A model generated the notes under the pieces. That model was not told where the DNA came from, did no database searches, and saw nothing but the letters and a program-made list of their open reading frames with translations. From CATOSP01 sp965216155 (GTDB lineage Bacteria > Chloroflexota > Dehalococcoidia > Lucifugimonadales > UBA3495): 64,000 bases of DNA. A program made the position numbers and the translations under genes. Every line of letters begins with the position of its first letter. The first letter of the stretch is position 1. The DNA lies in assembly GCA_965216155.1 (NCBI GenBank), contig CBDCFD010000005.1, positions 310,001 through 374,000 on the forward strand, read 5' to 3'. This document shows positions 41,828 to 51,163 of this stretch, in pieces.

Positions 41828-44623
41828 TTATTCCTTGGGCAGGTACCGGTAGAACTCGGACGTGTACCACTCGTCGTCCAGGCGTCTATGTACCAGGTAG
41901 GCCATGCCGTCCGCCCAGGACTCGCGGCTCTTGGAGACCTCTTTGAAGTACTGGAAGTCTAGACTAAGTTGGTCTTTATTGGGGATTGCGCGGAGGCCCC
42001 ACACGAAGCCTTCCTTGGGACGGTCTTCGCCGGGGCGGCGATAGCTCTCCGGGAACCACAGCAGGTCTCGGTAGGGTCCTTCGCTTTCAAACCGCTTGAG
42101 GGAATCGGCGTTGGGCCGAATGTGGGCCGCGGTTACCAGAATGGCCTTGGACTCGGCGTCGTCGGATGCGGGCTTACATCCCGCGTGCCACCCGTCCTCA
42201 CCTTCGTTCTTGAAGCACGAATAGGAGAGAATACCGTCCTCCTGCACGTTCCGCACGTACCATTGGAAGGGGTACCACATGTCGTAGTCAACCGTTACGC
42301 GATCGCCCTCCTCCGCCCCCCTGAACACCCGGCTATCCAACGATTCGAAAGTGGGTGGCAGATCGGAGCTACCCTGGGCGTAGACCAACACCTCCGGATA
42401 AGAGTCGTCATACGTGTAGGCGGCCCGAAACGCACCCAAAGCGCCAAACCCCAGGAGTAGCGCCGCGATGCCCAGACCGGCCAGGGCCATTCCTTCCCGG
42501 GGGTGGCTTATTCTCACCAGCGCGGCGGCGGCGACCGCCAACAGGCCAGCCACAGACAGCAGAGTCCAGTCCTCCCGGTTGGGTCCCCCCGCTGCCCCCC
42601 CGGCGTCGTGGACGTAGGTGTAGACCTGGTAAACAAGCACGACTATGGCGGCCGGCGCGAGCAGCAGCAACGCCGCCCGCCCTCGTATCAGGACCTCCCT
42701 CCAGGCTACACGGTCTGCCAGTTTCCCGAGAAATTTGCCCGCAAGGAAGATAAACGGCAGCGTGACGTTTACCAGTAACCAGGGCATTTTTTCTGAAGCC
42801 AGGGTGTAGGCAACCAGCGTAAGACCGGTCCAAAGTGCCAGCACGATTCCCAGCGCGTCGCCCTTTCTGAGGAAATAGACGGTGGCCGCCAGCCCGAACA
42901 CTACCGGCAACAGCTCGTAGACGCCGAGCCCGACGAAGTAGTAATACCAGGGTTGGTTCCCCCTGGCGACGTCTTGCTGGGCTACCCAGTAACCCATGCC
43001 CAACCAAGAGCCGCTGAAGACGCCCGCCAGGTTAGAAAAGAAGGTCGTATACAGGGTCACCCAAATCGTATAGAACACCGCGGCGCAGCCAAGCCAAATA
43101 CCGCCGAGCCAACGCAACCCACAATAGGCCGAGACCAGCAGCGAGCCGTATAGCAGGGTCCCGGCGACCAGGTAATTGACCGGAAGCGCGTTAAGGCTGG
43201 CGTCGACGCTTATCCCGCTGGGCAGCACCATGCCTATCACGGCGGCAATGTCCACCAGCGGGGTGAAGAGCATGAGGTAGAGAAGCGTCAACATTGGGGG
43301 AATCAGCAGGAGTAGGCCGCCGCGGTCCCAGGGTTGACGTGATGCAATCAGGATTGCCGCGGCTACCAAAACTATGGTCCCTGCGGCTATGAAGTCCACC
43401 GCAGATCCTGCTTCCATCTGATACGAGGCTACGGGACGGAACAGGGCCCATGCGATGGAGGTTACGCCAAGCGCGGGCACCAATACGCCGGGAAGCAGTG
43501 TCCTAACGTAGGGCCATGCCCTGGCCATAGGCTGAGCCGCGCCGGACCCCCACGGCCGGGCGGGACGGCCCATGTGTTCTGGTCCTACAGCCGGTGCTCC
43601 CCCAGAGACGGGCAGGCGCTGACGCCCCTCCCACGCAGTAGGCCCCGGCGAGGTTTCCGCCTGTCGCGGTGTGTCCACAGGGGTTGGGGGACTGACCCGG
43701 CGCAGGCTTTTCCACACTAGGAAACCCAGCGCCAGTATGACGACGAACACGTGTAGCCACGGCGGGAATTCATACACCGGGACCGGGACGAACGGGGCGG
43801 CCCATTGGGGAGCCCCTACAATCCCATTCTCGACGCCCTGGCGATTCGCGAGGGCGAGCCCAAAGAGGTCTTGGAACAAGCTGGAAGCGGCGACCCATTG
43901 AGGAAGAGTTAGCGTGAAGAACAGGGCGGCAAAAAAACTCGGAGACCCCAGGTCCCGGAACCTTAACCTGCCCAATGCCCAGGGAACCAGACCCGGCAGC
44001 GCCATCAGGAACGCGATGCCGCCGAAAAAGACGACGACCATGTAGGCCGTCTCCTTCGTAGCAAACATGAAGGCCAGGACCGCTGCCGTAAGCAACAGGT
44101 ACCGCTGCTTCCCCGCCTCGAAATACCGCCACATGAGGACCAGGATGGATGCCGCCCAAAACGCCATCATGATGTCGTTTCGACCGAAGCGGCTGAAATA
44201 GAGCAAGCTGGGCGATAGGGTAAGCATCAGGGCTGTGAAGATGGCCCCCGCACTGCCGATTTGCTGGCGTAGGAAGTAAGGGATGCCCACAAGCGCCGCC
44301 CCGAACAAGACGTAACCAAGCCGGGCCGTGTGGTCGTTGTCGCCCAGAAGGTGGAAGATGAGCGCGGTTAGCTCTATCTGGAAGGGGCCGTGCATCCAGG
44401 GAGAGTGGATGAACCCCTCCCCCTTGAACAGCTTCCAGGAGAAATGGACGTGGATGGCCTCGTCGTAGTGCATAGTGCGGCCGTCTAATTCCCACATCCG
44501 CAGGGCCAACGCGCCGGCGGCCAAAACCACGAAAGCCAACTCCAGCCGGCCGACCCGGAAGCCGGGAAGGCGAGGCCTGACGAACCTCGGGAGCAGCCTT
44601 TTTCTAACGACTTGTTGAATCAT
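41828..44623 (-). CDS. Agl23-type flippase-associated membrane protein (TIGR03663 family)
   Basis: The 931-residue polytopic protein belongs to the GT-C-like TIGR03663 group known as Agl23. Typical text after the first helix is MWELDGRTMHYDEAIHVHFS, the acidic D-E of a GT-C first loop, then HSPWMHGPFQIELTALIFHL and RFGRNDIMMAFWAASILVLM, with KETAYMVVVFFGGIAFL later. The C-terminal ~170 residues are soluble (VTVDYDMWYPFQWYVRNVQ). I set the start at ATG 44623 (MIQQVV); five more codons are possible. It overlaps the YYY gene by about 20 bases. In archaea Agl23 homologues sit with glycosylation genes; here a role in surface glycan assembly is inferred. Confidence 0.87.
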   Translation of the reverse strand: MIQQVVRKRLLPRFVRPRLPGFRVGRLELAFVVLAAGALALRMWELDGRTMHYDEAIHVHFSWKLFKGEGFIHSPWMHGPFQIELTALIFHLLGDNDHTARLGYVLFGAALVGIPYFLRQQIGSAGAIFTALMLTLSPSLLYFSRFGRNDIMMAFWAASILVLMWRYFEAGKQRYLLLTAAVLAFMFATKETAYMVVVFFGGIAFLMALPGLVPWALGRLRFRDLGSPSFFAALFFTLTLPQWVAASSLFQDLFGLALANRQGVENGIVGAPQWAAPFVPVPVYEFPPWLHVFVVILALGFLVWKSLRRVSPPTPVDTPRQAETSPGPTAWEGRQRLPVSGGAPAVGPEHMGRPARPWGSGAAQPMARAWPYVRTLLPGVLVPALGVTSIAWALFRPVASYQMEAGSAVDFIAAGTIVLVAAAILIASRQPWDRGGLLLLIPPMLTLLYLMLFTPLVDIAAVIGMVLPSGISVDASLNALPVNYLVAGTLLYGSLLVSAYCGLRWLGGIWLGCAAVFYTIWVTLYTTFFSNLAGVFSGSWLGMGYWVAQQDVARGNQPWYYYFVGLGVYELLPVVFGLAATVYFLRKGDALGIVLALWTGLTLVAYTLASEKMPWLLVNVTLPFIFLAGKFLGKLADRVAWREVLIRGRAALLLLAPAAIVVLVYQVYTYVHDAGGAAGGPNREDWTLLSVAGLLAVAAAALVRISHPREGMALAGLGIAALLLGFGALGAFRAAYTYDDSYPEVLVYAQGSSDLPPTFESLDSRVFRGAEEGDRVTVDYDMWYPFQWYVRNVQEDGILSYSCFKNEGEDGWHAGCKPASDDAESKAILVTAAHIRPNADSLKRFESEGPYRDLLWFPESYRRPGEDRPKEGFVWGLRAIPNKDQLSLDFQYFKEVSKSRESWADGMAYLVHRRLDDEWYTSEFYRYLPKE

Positions 44624-47075
44624 CTGAGCCTGGCACACGGTCCGGGCTTGATGGTTTGAATTCGTAAATGATTACGTCGTACCCCTCCCAGGCGATTTCC
44701 AGGAACGAGTCCAGAGTTGCCAGGTTGTCTCTGCCATACTTGTCGCGTTCCCGGTTACCGGCGTACACGTAGCGTACTCCGTACCGCTCCAGGATGTCCT
44801 GGACCAACTGCGGGTCGCCGCTCTGGTACACGGCCGCCACGTCCTCCTCTCTTCCAGTCATGGGATCGCTGCTCCCACGCCACTGCAATTCATGCCCCTT
44901 CCATCCCAGGACCGCCGGGAGTCCCGAACTTGAGGATATCCTGCCGAAGCTGGAGTAATCGCCTCCAACCGCCTCCACGATCCTGCCCTTGGGAGCTTCG
45001 TCCCGCAGCCAGGCGATCGCCTCATATTCTCCCTCTGCCGAGTCCCGGACAAATGCCAGTCCGTCGAGAGTGTTGTCAGAGAACGTATGACCTTCGGTGA
45101 ATAACCCGGTCCGGTTGACCACTGCCCCTACAGGATAGTATAGCGAGGCCGCCAGGAGCAGGCAGACCAGGGCCGTCCAAACATGGGTGGCCATTGGCAA
45201 ATGCCGGTTCCCGGAACGGCCGCACACCATCTGTGAAGTTTGCTCCGGTGAGGACTCCGGCGCCCTTAGTTCTTTCCGATAGCGCCGATAGCGCCGGGAA
45301 CGCCAATAGTAGACGCTGTACGCTCCCGCCACCGACAGCAGAAGCCACGCCTGATAATACACTTTGAAGACAGTGTTCATCCGGTTTCCGAAAAGGTCTA
45401 CGACGTAGAATAACTCGACCCCTGCCAGGAGGTAGAAGGCCGCTGCTATCAGCACCAAGGGGAAACTTGTCGCGTGTCCGCCTTCACGGCAGACCCGTCG
45501 AGCGGCCGAGAAGGCGGCTAGCCCCACGGCTGTCAGGGCGGGCAGCACCCACAGGGCCCGCCAACCCACCTTAGCGGCCGCGCCGGCGAAGCTGTCGTCG
45601 ATATACCCGATTACCAGGATAATGTCGGCCCAGACCAGAATCGGCGCCAGGCAGACCACCAAGAGCAGCCTGATAAACGGCGCATCTTCCCGGCTCGGAC
45701 TCCGCAGCCCCACAAGTTGTCTCAACAGGAAAGATGTGCCCAGGAAGGCCGGAAATCCCAGGGCCAGAATGAACAGGAACGGCCTGGCGCCTGGTCCGGT
45801 CACAGGAAGCACGCCCGACGCCTGGCTGTCGACGGAAAGGTAAAAGGGTAAGAACAAAGCCACGGCTACGGCTACGATGGGCGCCGCCACTACCGCGGCA
45901 TCCCGCGCGGCCTGCCCCAGGTTGGCCCCTGCATCTCCATACGCCTTTATCAACGCCAAAACGGCCAGCACGCAGGCCATTAGTGGAAGGTCCCATGCGT
46001 TGATGAAAGCCAAGGAGCCCAGAAGGAGCGAGATGGCCACGGCCTCTACGGGATTCCGGCGCAGCCACGCGAGTCCAAGGCGTCCCGGTGCGGCGAAGAA
46101 GTGTAGGAATACCGACAAGACCAGCAAGTTGAACGGCAGACTCATGGCGTGAGCGTGAAGGTCGCCAAGCAGGAAGCTGAACATCGGGAATTCGGTGATG
46201 GTGTAGTCGAGGCTCTTGCCATCGGCCAACGTGTCGATCACCCTGGTCGCCCGCCACCACCATAGATACTCGCCGGGAAAACCGCCGTCGCCGGACCCGC
46301 CGCCCTCGAGTCCCTTGATCCCCACCCATGCCCAGAAGCCCTCGCTCCCCCAGCCCATCGAGTGTACCCATTCCATCACCCCTTCCAGGTTGCCGATCAC
46401 GAGCAACAGGACCGTGGCCGTCATGCCCGTGGCCAGAGCGGCCCGGACGGTCCCGCCTGAAAGCCGGACCAGGTTTTGGGTCAGGCCGAACGCGCCCGCC
46501 GCGGCCATGGCGGGGACCAGTGAGATGGAGAGGTTGTAGCTGACGTTGGTGGCAATCCCGGTGAGCTGCGTAAGAAAGCCCATCATGAAATGGCCGAAGT
46601 AGTAATAGCTGACAGGATATCCGGATAGCCAGGGGTCTTCAGGGGGCAGGTGGCTTGCGTGGACCGAGGCGTTCAGGAAGGCGAAGTCCATCGGCTTTTC
46701 CGTGCCGGTGATGGCCGGAGACTCGGAGGTCACCCACGCCCACAGGAAGAAGAACACCAGGAAGACACATTCTGTCACGAGAATGACGCGCCATTCGCGC
46801 CGCACGAAGGTTAATATGGCTTCCCTGTGACGGCTCAGGACCGCGAGACTTGCGGCCGCGAGGAGTCCAACGATGGCCATGACGGCCGCCTGAGATACGG
46901 GGACTGTATGAGTGAGCCCCAGGAGCCAGACGGCGTAGGACCCCAGTACCAGACCAAAGGGCTTGGCGACGCTGTACCCCCGGTCGGGCAGGCTGCGCAA
47001 AAGTGTAAAGGCGAGCGGGAAGGACAAGAGGCCCAGGAGTTCAACGGCCAGCAGCCAGACGAAAACGTCGACCAC
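44604..47075 (-). CDS. chlor_Arch_YYY (DUF2298) membrane protein
   Basis: The 823-residue polytopic protein carries the defining motif YPVSYYYFGHFMMGFLTQLT (about residues 147-166), the YYY triplet, found in Chloroflexi and archaea. GTEKPMDFAFLNASVHASHL precedes it, and LGDLHAHAMSLPFNLL (about 313) is also typical. The ~120-residue soluble C-terminus contains DSAEGEYEAIAWLRDEAPKG and RYGVRYVYAGNRERDKYG, as in membrane glycosyltransferases. It starts with GTG and is translationally close to Agl23 downstream. Function is unproven; membrane glycosyltransferase is the best guess. Confidence 0.88.
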   Translation of the reverse strand: MVDVFVWLLAVELLGLLSFPLAFTLLRSLPDRGYSVAKPFGLVLGSYAVWLLGLTHTVPVSQAAVMAIVGLLAAASLAVLSRHREAILTFVRREWRVILVTECVFLVFFFLWAWVTSESPAITGTEKPMDFAFLNASVHASHLPPEDPWLSGYPVSYYYFGHFMMGFLTQLTGIATNVSYNLSISLVPAMAAAGAFGLTQNLVRLSGGTVRAALATGMTATVLLLVIGNLEGVMEWVHSMGWGSEGFWAWVGIKGLEGGGSGDGGFPGEYLWWWRATRVIDTLADGKSLDYTITEFPMFSFLLGDLHAHAMSLPFNLLVLSVFLHFFAAPGRLGLAWLRRNPVEAVAISLLLGSLAFINAWDLPLMACVLAVLALIKAYGDAGANLGQAARDAAVVAAPIVAVAVALFLPFYLSVDSQASGVLPVTGPGARPFLFILALGFPAFLGTSFLLRQLVGLRSPSREDAPFIRLLLVVCLAPILVWADIILVIGYIDDSFAGAAAKVGWRALWVLPALTAVGLAAFSAARRVCREGGHATSFPLVLIAAAFYLLAGVELFYVVDLFGNRMNTVFKVYYQAWLLLSVAGAYSVYYWRSRRYRRYRKELRAPESSPEQTSQMVCGRSGNRHLPMATHVWTALVCLLLAASLYYPVGAVVNRTGLFTEGHTFSDNTLDGLAFVRDSAEGEYEAIAWLRDEAPKGRIVEAVGGDYSSFGRISSSSGLPAVLGWKGHELQWRGSSDPMTGREEDVAAVYQSGDPQLVQDILERYGVRYVYAGNRERDKYGRDNLATLDSFLEIAWEGYDVIIYEFKPSSPDRVPGSDDSTSR

Positions 47076-47144
47076 GTTTGTTCAGAAAGCCATAGGTGTT
47101 GAGGAATTTAGCGGCGGATGGTAACGGGCAATTACCGGTCTGAG

Positions 47145-48101
47145 TCAGGGCACGGGAGCCAAGAGGGCCTCGACGAACTCCTGACTGTCGAAGGGAGCCA
47201 GATCGTCCAACCCTTCTCCTGTGCCGATGAACATAATGGGAACTCCCAACTCGTGCCTGATGGCCAGGACTATGCCTCCACGGGCGGTGCCGTCCAACTT
47301 GGCCAGAAAGATGCCGGTGCAGTCCACGGCGTCTTTGAACGACTTGGCTTGCGTGAGCCCGTTGTGGCCTGTGGTGGCGTCCAACGTCAGGATTACCTGG
47401 TGTGGAGCAGAGGGGTCCAGCCTTTTCAGCACCCGGTCAACCTTCTTGAGCTCTTCCATCAGGTTGGACTTGGTGTGCAGCCGCCCCGCGGTGTCGATAA
47501 TCAGGATGTCGGCCCCCCTGGCCCGGCCAGCTTGGTAGGCGTCGTAGGCCACCGCGCCGGGGTCTGAACCCGAACCGTGGCTTATCACGTCGACGCCGAC
47601 GCGTTCACCGAGAATTTGGAGCTGTTCCGATGCCGCCGCCCGGAAGGTGTCCCCTGCTCCGAGGATGACCCGCTTCCCCGACTGCTCGAAGTGGTGGGCC
47701 AGCTTGGCGATGCTGGTGGTCTTGCCTACTCCGTTGACGCCAACCATCAAAATGACGTAGGGGGCAGTCTCGGCATCTGACCCGGACAGCATATCCCCGG
47801 ATTCAGGGCTCTCCATTTCCCGTACCAGGATATCCTTCAGAAGCTGAAATGCCTGGTCGGGACTGTTTACGCCCTCGGACCTGATCCGGCCCTTCAGTTC
47901 ATCGATGATGCGCAGCGAAGTATCGACTCCCACATCCGAGGATATCAGGATCTCCTCAAGTTCCTCCCAGAGGGAATCGTCCAGCCTCGAACTCCTGAAC
48001 GCGCTAAGAATCCGCCCGAACCAGCGGTCCCGGCTGGGCCGGGCCGCCTCTGCGGTCTGTTCCTTGTCTTTGGATGGGTTGCGGCGGAAGAATTTAAGCA
48101 T
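47145..48101 (-). CDS. ftsY: Signal recognition particle receptor FtsY
   Basis: FtsY is the SRP receptor GTPase that docks ribosomes with Ffh at the translocon. The 318-residue protein is short, with almost no acidic A domain before the N domain. The GTPase motifs are GVNGVGKTTSIAKLAHHF (G1), DTAGRLHTKSNLMEEL (G3), TGHNGLTQA and AKLDGTARGG (G4), and GTGEGLDDLAPFD. It follows rnc by 7 bp, an arrangement (rnc-ftsY) common in bacteria. ATG at 48101 fits MLKFFRRNPSKD. Confidence 0.95.
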   Translation of the reverse strand: MLKFFRRNPSKDKEQTAEAARPSRDRWFGRILSAFRSSRLDDSLWEELEEILISSDVGVDTSLRIIDELKGRIRSEGVNSPDQAFQLLKDILVREMESPESGDMLSGSDAETAPYVILMVGVNGVGKTTSIAKLAHHFEQSGKRVILGAGDTFRAAASEQLQILGERVGVDVISHGSGSDPGAVAYDAYQAGRARGADILIIDTAGRLHTKSNLMEELKKVDRVLKRLDPSAPHQVILTLDATTGHNGLTQAKSFKDAVDCTGIFLAKLDGTARGGIVLAIRHELGVPIMFIGTGEGLDDLAPFDSQEFVEALLAPVP

Positions 48102-48108
48102 GGACTAT

Positions 48109-48804
48109 TCAGGCATCCGGGAGCAGTGTGATGAGGGCGTTTTCCGCTGCGGAGCGTTCCGCGTCGGCCCTGCTGTTACCTTGGCCTTGGCCCACGGCGC
48201 GGTCGTCCACCAGCGCCTCCACGGTAAAAACCGGGTTATGGTCCGGGCCCTGGGTTGAAACGACCCGGTACCGCGGTGTGGACATTCCCTTGGACTGGAC
48301 GTATTCCTGGAGGCGGGACTTGGGGTTTTCACGCGGGCCGCCCTGCTGGAAGAATGTGTCGAGTTCCTCCGACATGGCCCGCAGCACGAAGGCATTGGCG
48401 TGCTCGTAGTCCCGGTCCACATACACCGCCGCCACAACAGCCTCGAACGCCGCGGCTAGAATCGAGTCCCGTTGACGGCCCCCGTTGGCCTCCTCCCCTC
48501 TCCCCAATAGCAGGTAGTTTCCTAGTCCCAACCGCCGGGCCACGCGGGCCAGGGATTCCCCGCAGACCAGGTCGGCTCTGCTTTTGGTCAGTTCGCCTTC
48601 GCTGAGATGTGGAAGACGCCGGAAGAGCTCAGTCGAAATGGTGAGCTCTACAACGGCGTCTCCCAGGTATTCCAGCCGCTCGTAGGAGTCGGCGGGCTGT
48701 CCTCCCCGTTCGTTTAGGTAGGACCTATGCACCAGCGCCCGGTGAAATGGTTCCGGGTCCACGAATTCGAGGCCCAGGGCCGCTTCGAGGCGGTGGGTCG
48801 CCAA
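48109..48804 (-). CDS. rnc: Ribonuclease III
   Basis: RNase III cleaves double-stranded RNA, including rRNA precursors. The 231-residue protein has the nuclease signature ERLEYLGDAVVELTIS (about residues 42-57; catalytic acids E45 and D49 region) and the second acidic cluster AAAFEAVVAAVYVDRD (about 118-133). The C-terminal double-stranded RNA-binding domain contains NPKSRLQEYVQSKGM, VEALVDDRAVGQGQGNSRAD and AENALITL. It starts with TTG behind AGGGAG and follows the selenoprotein gene by only 10 bp. Confidence 0.95.
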   Translation of the reverse strand: MATHRLEAALGLEFVDPEPFHRALVHRSYLNERGGQPADSYERLEYLGDAVVELTISTELFRRLPHLSEGELTKSRADLVCGESLARVARRLGLGNYLLLGRGEEANGGRQRDSILAAAFEAVVAAVYVDRDYEHANAFVLRAMSEELDTFFQQGGPRENPKSRLQEYVQSKGMSTPRYRVVSTQGPDHNPVFTVEALVDDRAVGQGQGNSRADAERSAAENALITLLPDA

Positions 48805-48814
48805 CCGATTCTCC

Positions 48815-49447
48815 CTAGATCACGTCGTGGGGCCACGGCGGCGAGGGGCGCTTTATCTCGCCAACGTGAGCGAACTCGCTCATGGTCTTGATAAGGCTGT
48901 CGAAGATCTCCTCAGCCTGCTCGGCCGGGGGCGGGAACATCTTCAGGAAGGCCGACTTGCCGCCTGGGAACACGAAGGTCGGTACGCCGAACGCGCCGAC
49001 TTCCTCGACGGCCCTGGTGTGGCTCTCGCCGATCTGACGCAGCAGGTCCGGGTCGACCAGGTCTTCCCTGAACTGGGCCATGTCGAGGCCGGCCTTGACA
49101 GCGGCCCCTTCGATCACGGCCTGGTCGTTGAGGTCGGCTTTGTCTTCATGGCGGGCCTTGAGCAGGGCGTCGAAGAAGGACTTGAAAGCCTCTTTACCCT
49201 GCCGCTTGGCCGATAGGCCGGCCTGGTGAGCCAGGAGAGTCTTGTCCGACCCGTCCAGGATCTCCGGCTGCTCCCAGATCTTAAATTCGGGTCCATTCTT
49301 GCTGTTGACCTGGGCGAGCGAGAACGGTTGCCAGTCGATTTCTACTTCTGTTCCCTTGGCTTCTTCCACTTTTGCCAACCACATGTTGGCGTTGTACACG
49401 AATGGTCAACGAAAGTCATAGTACGTGGTGAACTCTGCTTCAGGCAC
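48815..49447 (-). CDS. Selenocysteine-containing DsbA/FrnE-like oxidoreductase
   Basis: The frame from GTG at 49447 to 48815 is open except for one TGA at 49408-49406. It reads MPEAEFTTYYDFR before the TGA and PFVYNANMWLAKVEEAKG after it. DsbA/FrnE-type proteins read YYDFxCPFxY, so codon 14 stands at the catalytic Cys and gives U-P-F-V; there is no second Cys in the motif. The thioredoxin-fold cis-Pro is present (GAFGVPTFVF, Pro about 156), with the alpha-helical insert between (QAGLSAKRQGKEAFKSFFDA). AGGAGG precedes the GTG by 6 nt. A perfect 6-bp hairpin follows the TGA (49374-49390). The 210-residue length is normal. It leads the rnc-ftsY operon. Confidence 0.84.
49374..49390 (-). promoter_or_regulatory. 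Putative bacterial SECIS element of the DsbA-like gene
   Basis: In the RNA, GCCAAC (49390-49385) pairs perfectly with GUUGGC (49379-49374) around the loop AUGUG. The loop GU is at +24/+25 after the UGA, the same distance as in the ArsC-like gene. Confidence 0.75.
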
Positions 49448-49918
49448 AGTTTTCCTCCTCAAGGGTAGATGACAGAATTGTATCGGGGCCGTAGATGGTT
49501 GTCAAAGACCGCGCGCCGCCCTCAGAGCAATCGCATCTTATGAGGGTGGGGACGCGGGACCACAGGGCGTTACTTTCAAAGCTAGGACTCATGCTGCTGC
49601 CTGGTTTGCTCCTTCAGTTTTTGGACATGGTGCGATGGCACACATTCGGGTGTTCTGAAGCTGGAAAATTTATTTCAGGGAAATTGTGCGCCATTTTGGT
49701 ACAGTGGGCCTGGGCGGCGGGTTTGGGATTTGGACCGGGACGGAATTCCGACAAGGACTATGGTAACGGGTGGTCACCCCAGGAGGGAAGGGCGGGGTGT
49801 CAGCAGTCCAGTTCAGGACGCGATTGCCCTGCGCGCGGCCCTCAGCCTTTGGATTCGCGACGGGTGGTATACTAGAGGTGGAACCGCAGGAGGCCCCGCC
49901 ACGCCCAAACTCCAGCAC
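49448..49918. other. Intergenic region with diverged repeat copy C
   Basis: Between the divergent selenoprotein and cca genes. The right part (about 49615-49805) resembles the dispersed repeat of 2795 and 9538. The remainder, including AGGAGG near 49888, shows no convincing gene. Confidence 0.45.
49615..49805. repeat. Dispersed intergenic repeat, diverged copy C
   Basis: Blocks TTGGACATGGTG, a GACAAGGACTATGGTAACGG stretch and GGGAAGGGCGGGGTGTCAGCAG align in order with GGGACAT, GATAGTAATGGTAGCGG and GGGAAGGGCATGATGTCAGTG of copy B. Longer gaps separate the blocks. Confidence 0.45.
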
Positions 49919-51163
49919 ATGACCTCCCTCGTTGACGCCGTGGATGCCCGGATTGATGGCGGCCAAAAAACAATTCTTCGAGCTTTGCGCCGCTGCGCCT
50001 TGGAATGGTCTTTGCCGGTCTACCTGGTGGGCGGTCCGGTCAGGGATGCCCTGATGGACTTGCCCATACACGATCTGGATTTCGTGGTAGAGGGCGACGC
50101 CGCTGCCCTCGCCCGCGATTTGGCCGGAGAATTGGACGGTAAGATTGTCGTCCACCAAGCCTTTGGCACGGCGTCAATCTCACTTGGGAATGACCGTATC
50201 GACATCGTGACGGCGCGGAAGGAAGTCTACCCTCACCCCGGCGCTCTGCCCAGGGTGACTCCAGGAACGATTGCCGACGACTTGGCCCGGCGGGACTTTT
50301 CCATCAACGCGATGGCGCTCCCCCTGAGAGATGGCAGGCGGAGACTTCTGGACCTCCACGGGGGCGTCCGAGACCTGGAGGCTGGACTCATACGCACGCT
50401 CCACGCCGGGAGTTTCGTAGACGACCCAACACGAGTTTTCCGTGTTGCCAGGTACGAGCAGCGGTTGGGGTTCCAGATCGAGGAAAATACGTTCCGTCAG
50501 CTAGAGCCGGCGGTGGCTTGCGGTCAAATCAGCGGCCTTAGCCCCGACCGGGCGCGCCACGAAATAGAGCGTATTCTGAACGAACGGCAGCCGGGGCTTC
50601 CCTTGGTCCGCCTGGCAATGCTGGGCGGACTGTCCCAGCTTTCGCCTTCCTTGTCTTGCGTGGAAGCCGTCGAGCGGATGGCGGCGGCGGTACGCGGAGG
50701 CGAAACCGCTTCTCCAATGATGTACCTTGCCGCATTGGTATATCCCCTGACGCCGATGCAAGGGGAAGCTCTGGTCCAGCGGCTCAACATGCCCAACTCC
50801 TGGGCCAGGGTGGTCCGCGATACTCTGACGCTGACAGAACTCGAAGGGCAGTTGGCAAGCCCAACGCTCGCCAACTCGCAGATTGTACGAATACTAAAGG
50901 GATTGTCGGAGGACGCCATCCGCGCCGTCTCGGTTGTAAGTTTCTTGCCCGATGTGGGCGGGCGTCTGCGGGAGTACTTGTTCAAGTTGCGTTTGCTGTC
51001 TCCGAAGTTGGACGGCAATGATATGCTGGCTATGGGCGCCCGGCCCGGCCCGGCAGTGGGCCGGATTTTGCGAGAGCTTTGCGATGCCAAATTTGATGGG
51101 CAGCTAGACACCGTGGAGGACGAGAGGCGTTTCATTCGGGAAACGCTTGCGGGAAACACTTGA
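49919..51163 (+). CDS. cca: CCA-adding tRNA nucleotidyltransferase family protein
   Basis: The product has the class II nucleotidyltransferase head: LPVYLVGGPVRDALMDLPIH (about residues 33-52) with DLDFVVEGD (DxD). Further blocks are DIVTARKEVYPHPGALP, TIADDLARRDFSINAMAL (the RRDFTINA motif, about 121-138), LLDLHGGVRDLEAGLIRTLH and FVDDPTRVFRVARYEQRLGF. These mark CCA-adding / poly(A) polymerase enzymes. I used ATG 49919; a longer frame runs up to 49730 but its first 60 residues lie in repeat DNA. The ribosome-binding site is unclear. Whether it adds CCA or only A or C cannot be told. Its stop overlaps a zinc-finger gene. Confidence 0.87.
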   Translation: MTSLVDAVDARIDGGQKTILRALRRCALEWSLPVYLVGGPVRDALMDLPIHDLDFVVEGDAAALARDLAGELDGKIVVHQAFGTASISLGNDRIDIVTARKEVYPHPGALPRVTPGTIADDLARRDFSINAMALPLRDGRRRLLDLHGGVRDLEAGLIRTLHAGSFVDDPTRVFRVARYEQRLGFQIEENTFRQLEPAVACGQISGLSPDRARHEIERILNERQPGLPLVRLAMLGGLSQLSPSLSCVEAVERMAAAVRGGETASPMMYLAALVYPLTPMQGEALVQRLNMPNSWARVVRDTLTLTELEGQLASPTLANSQIVRILKGLSEDAIRAVSVVSFLPDVGGRLREYLFKLRLLSPKLDGNDMLAMGARPGPAVGRILRELCDAKFDGQLDTVEDERRFIRETLAGNT

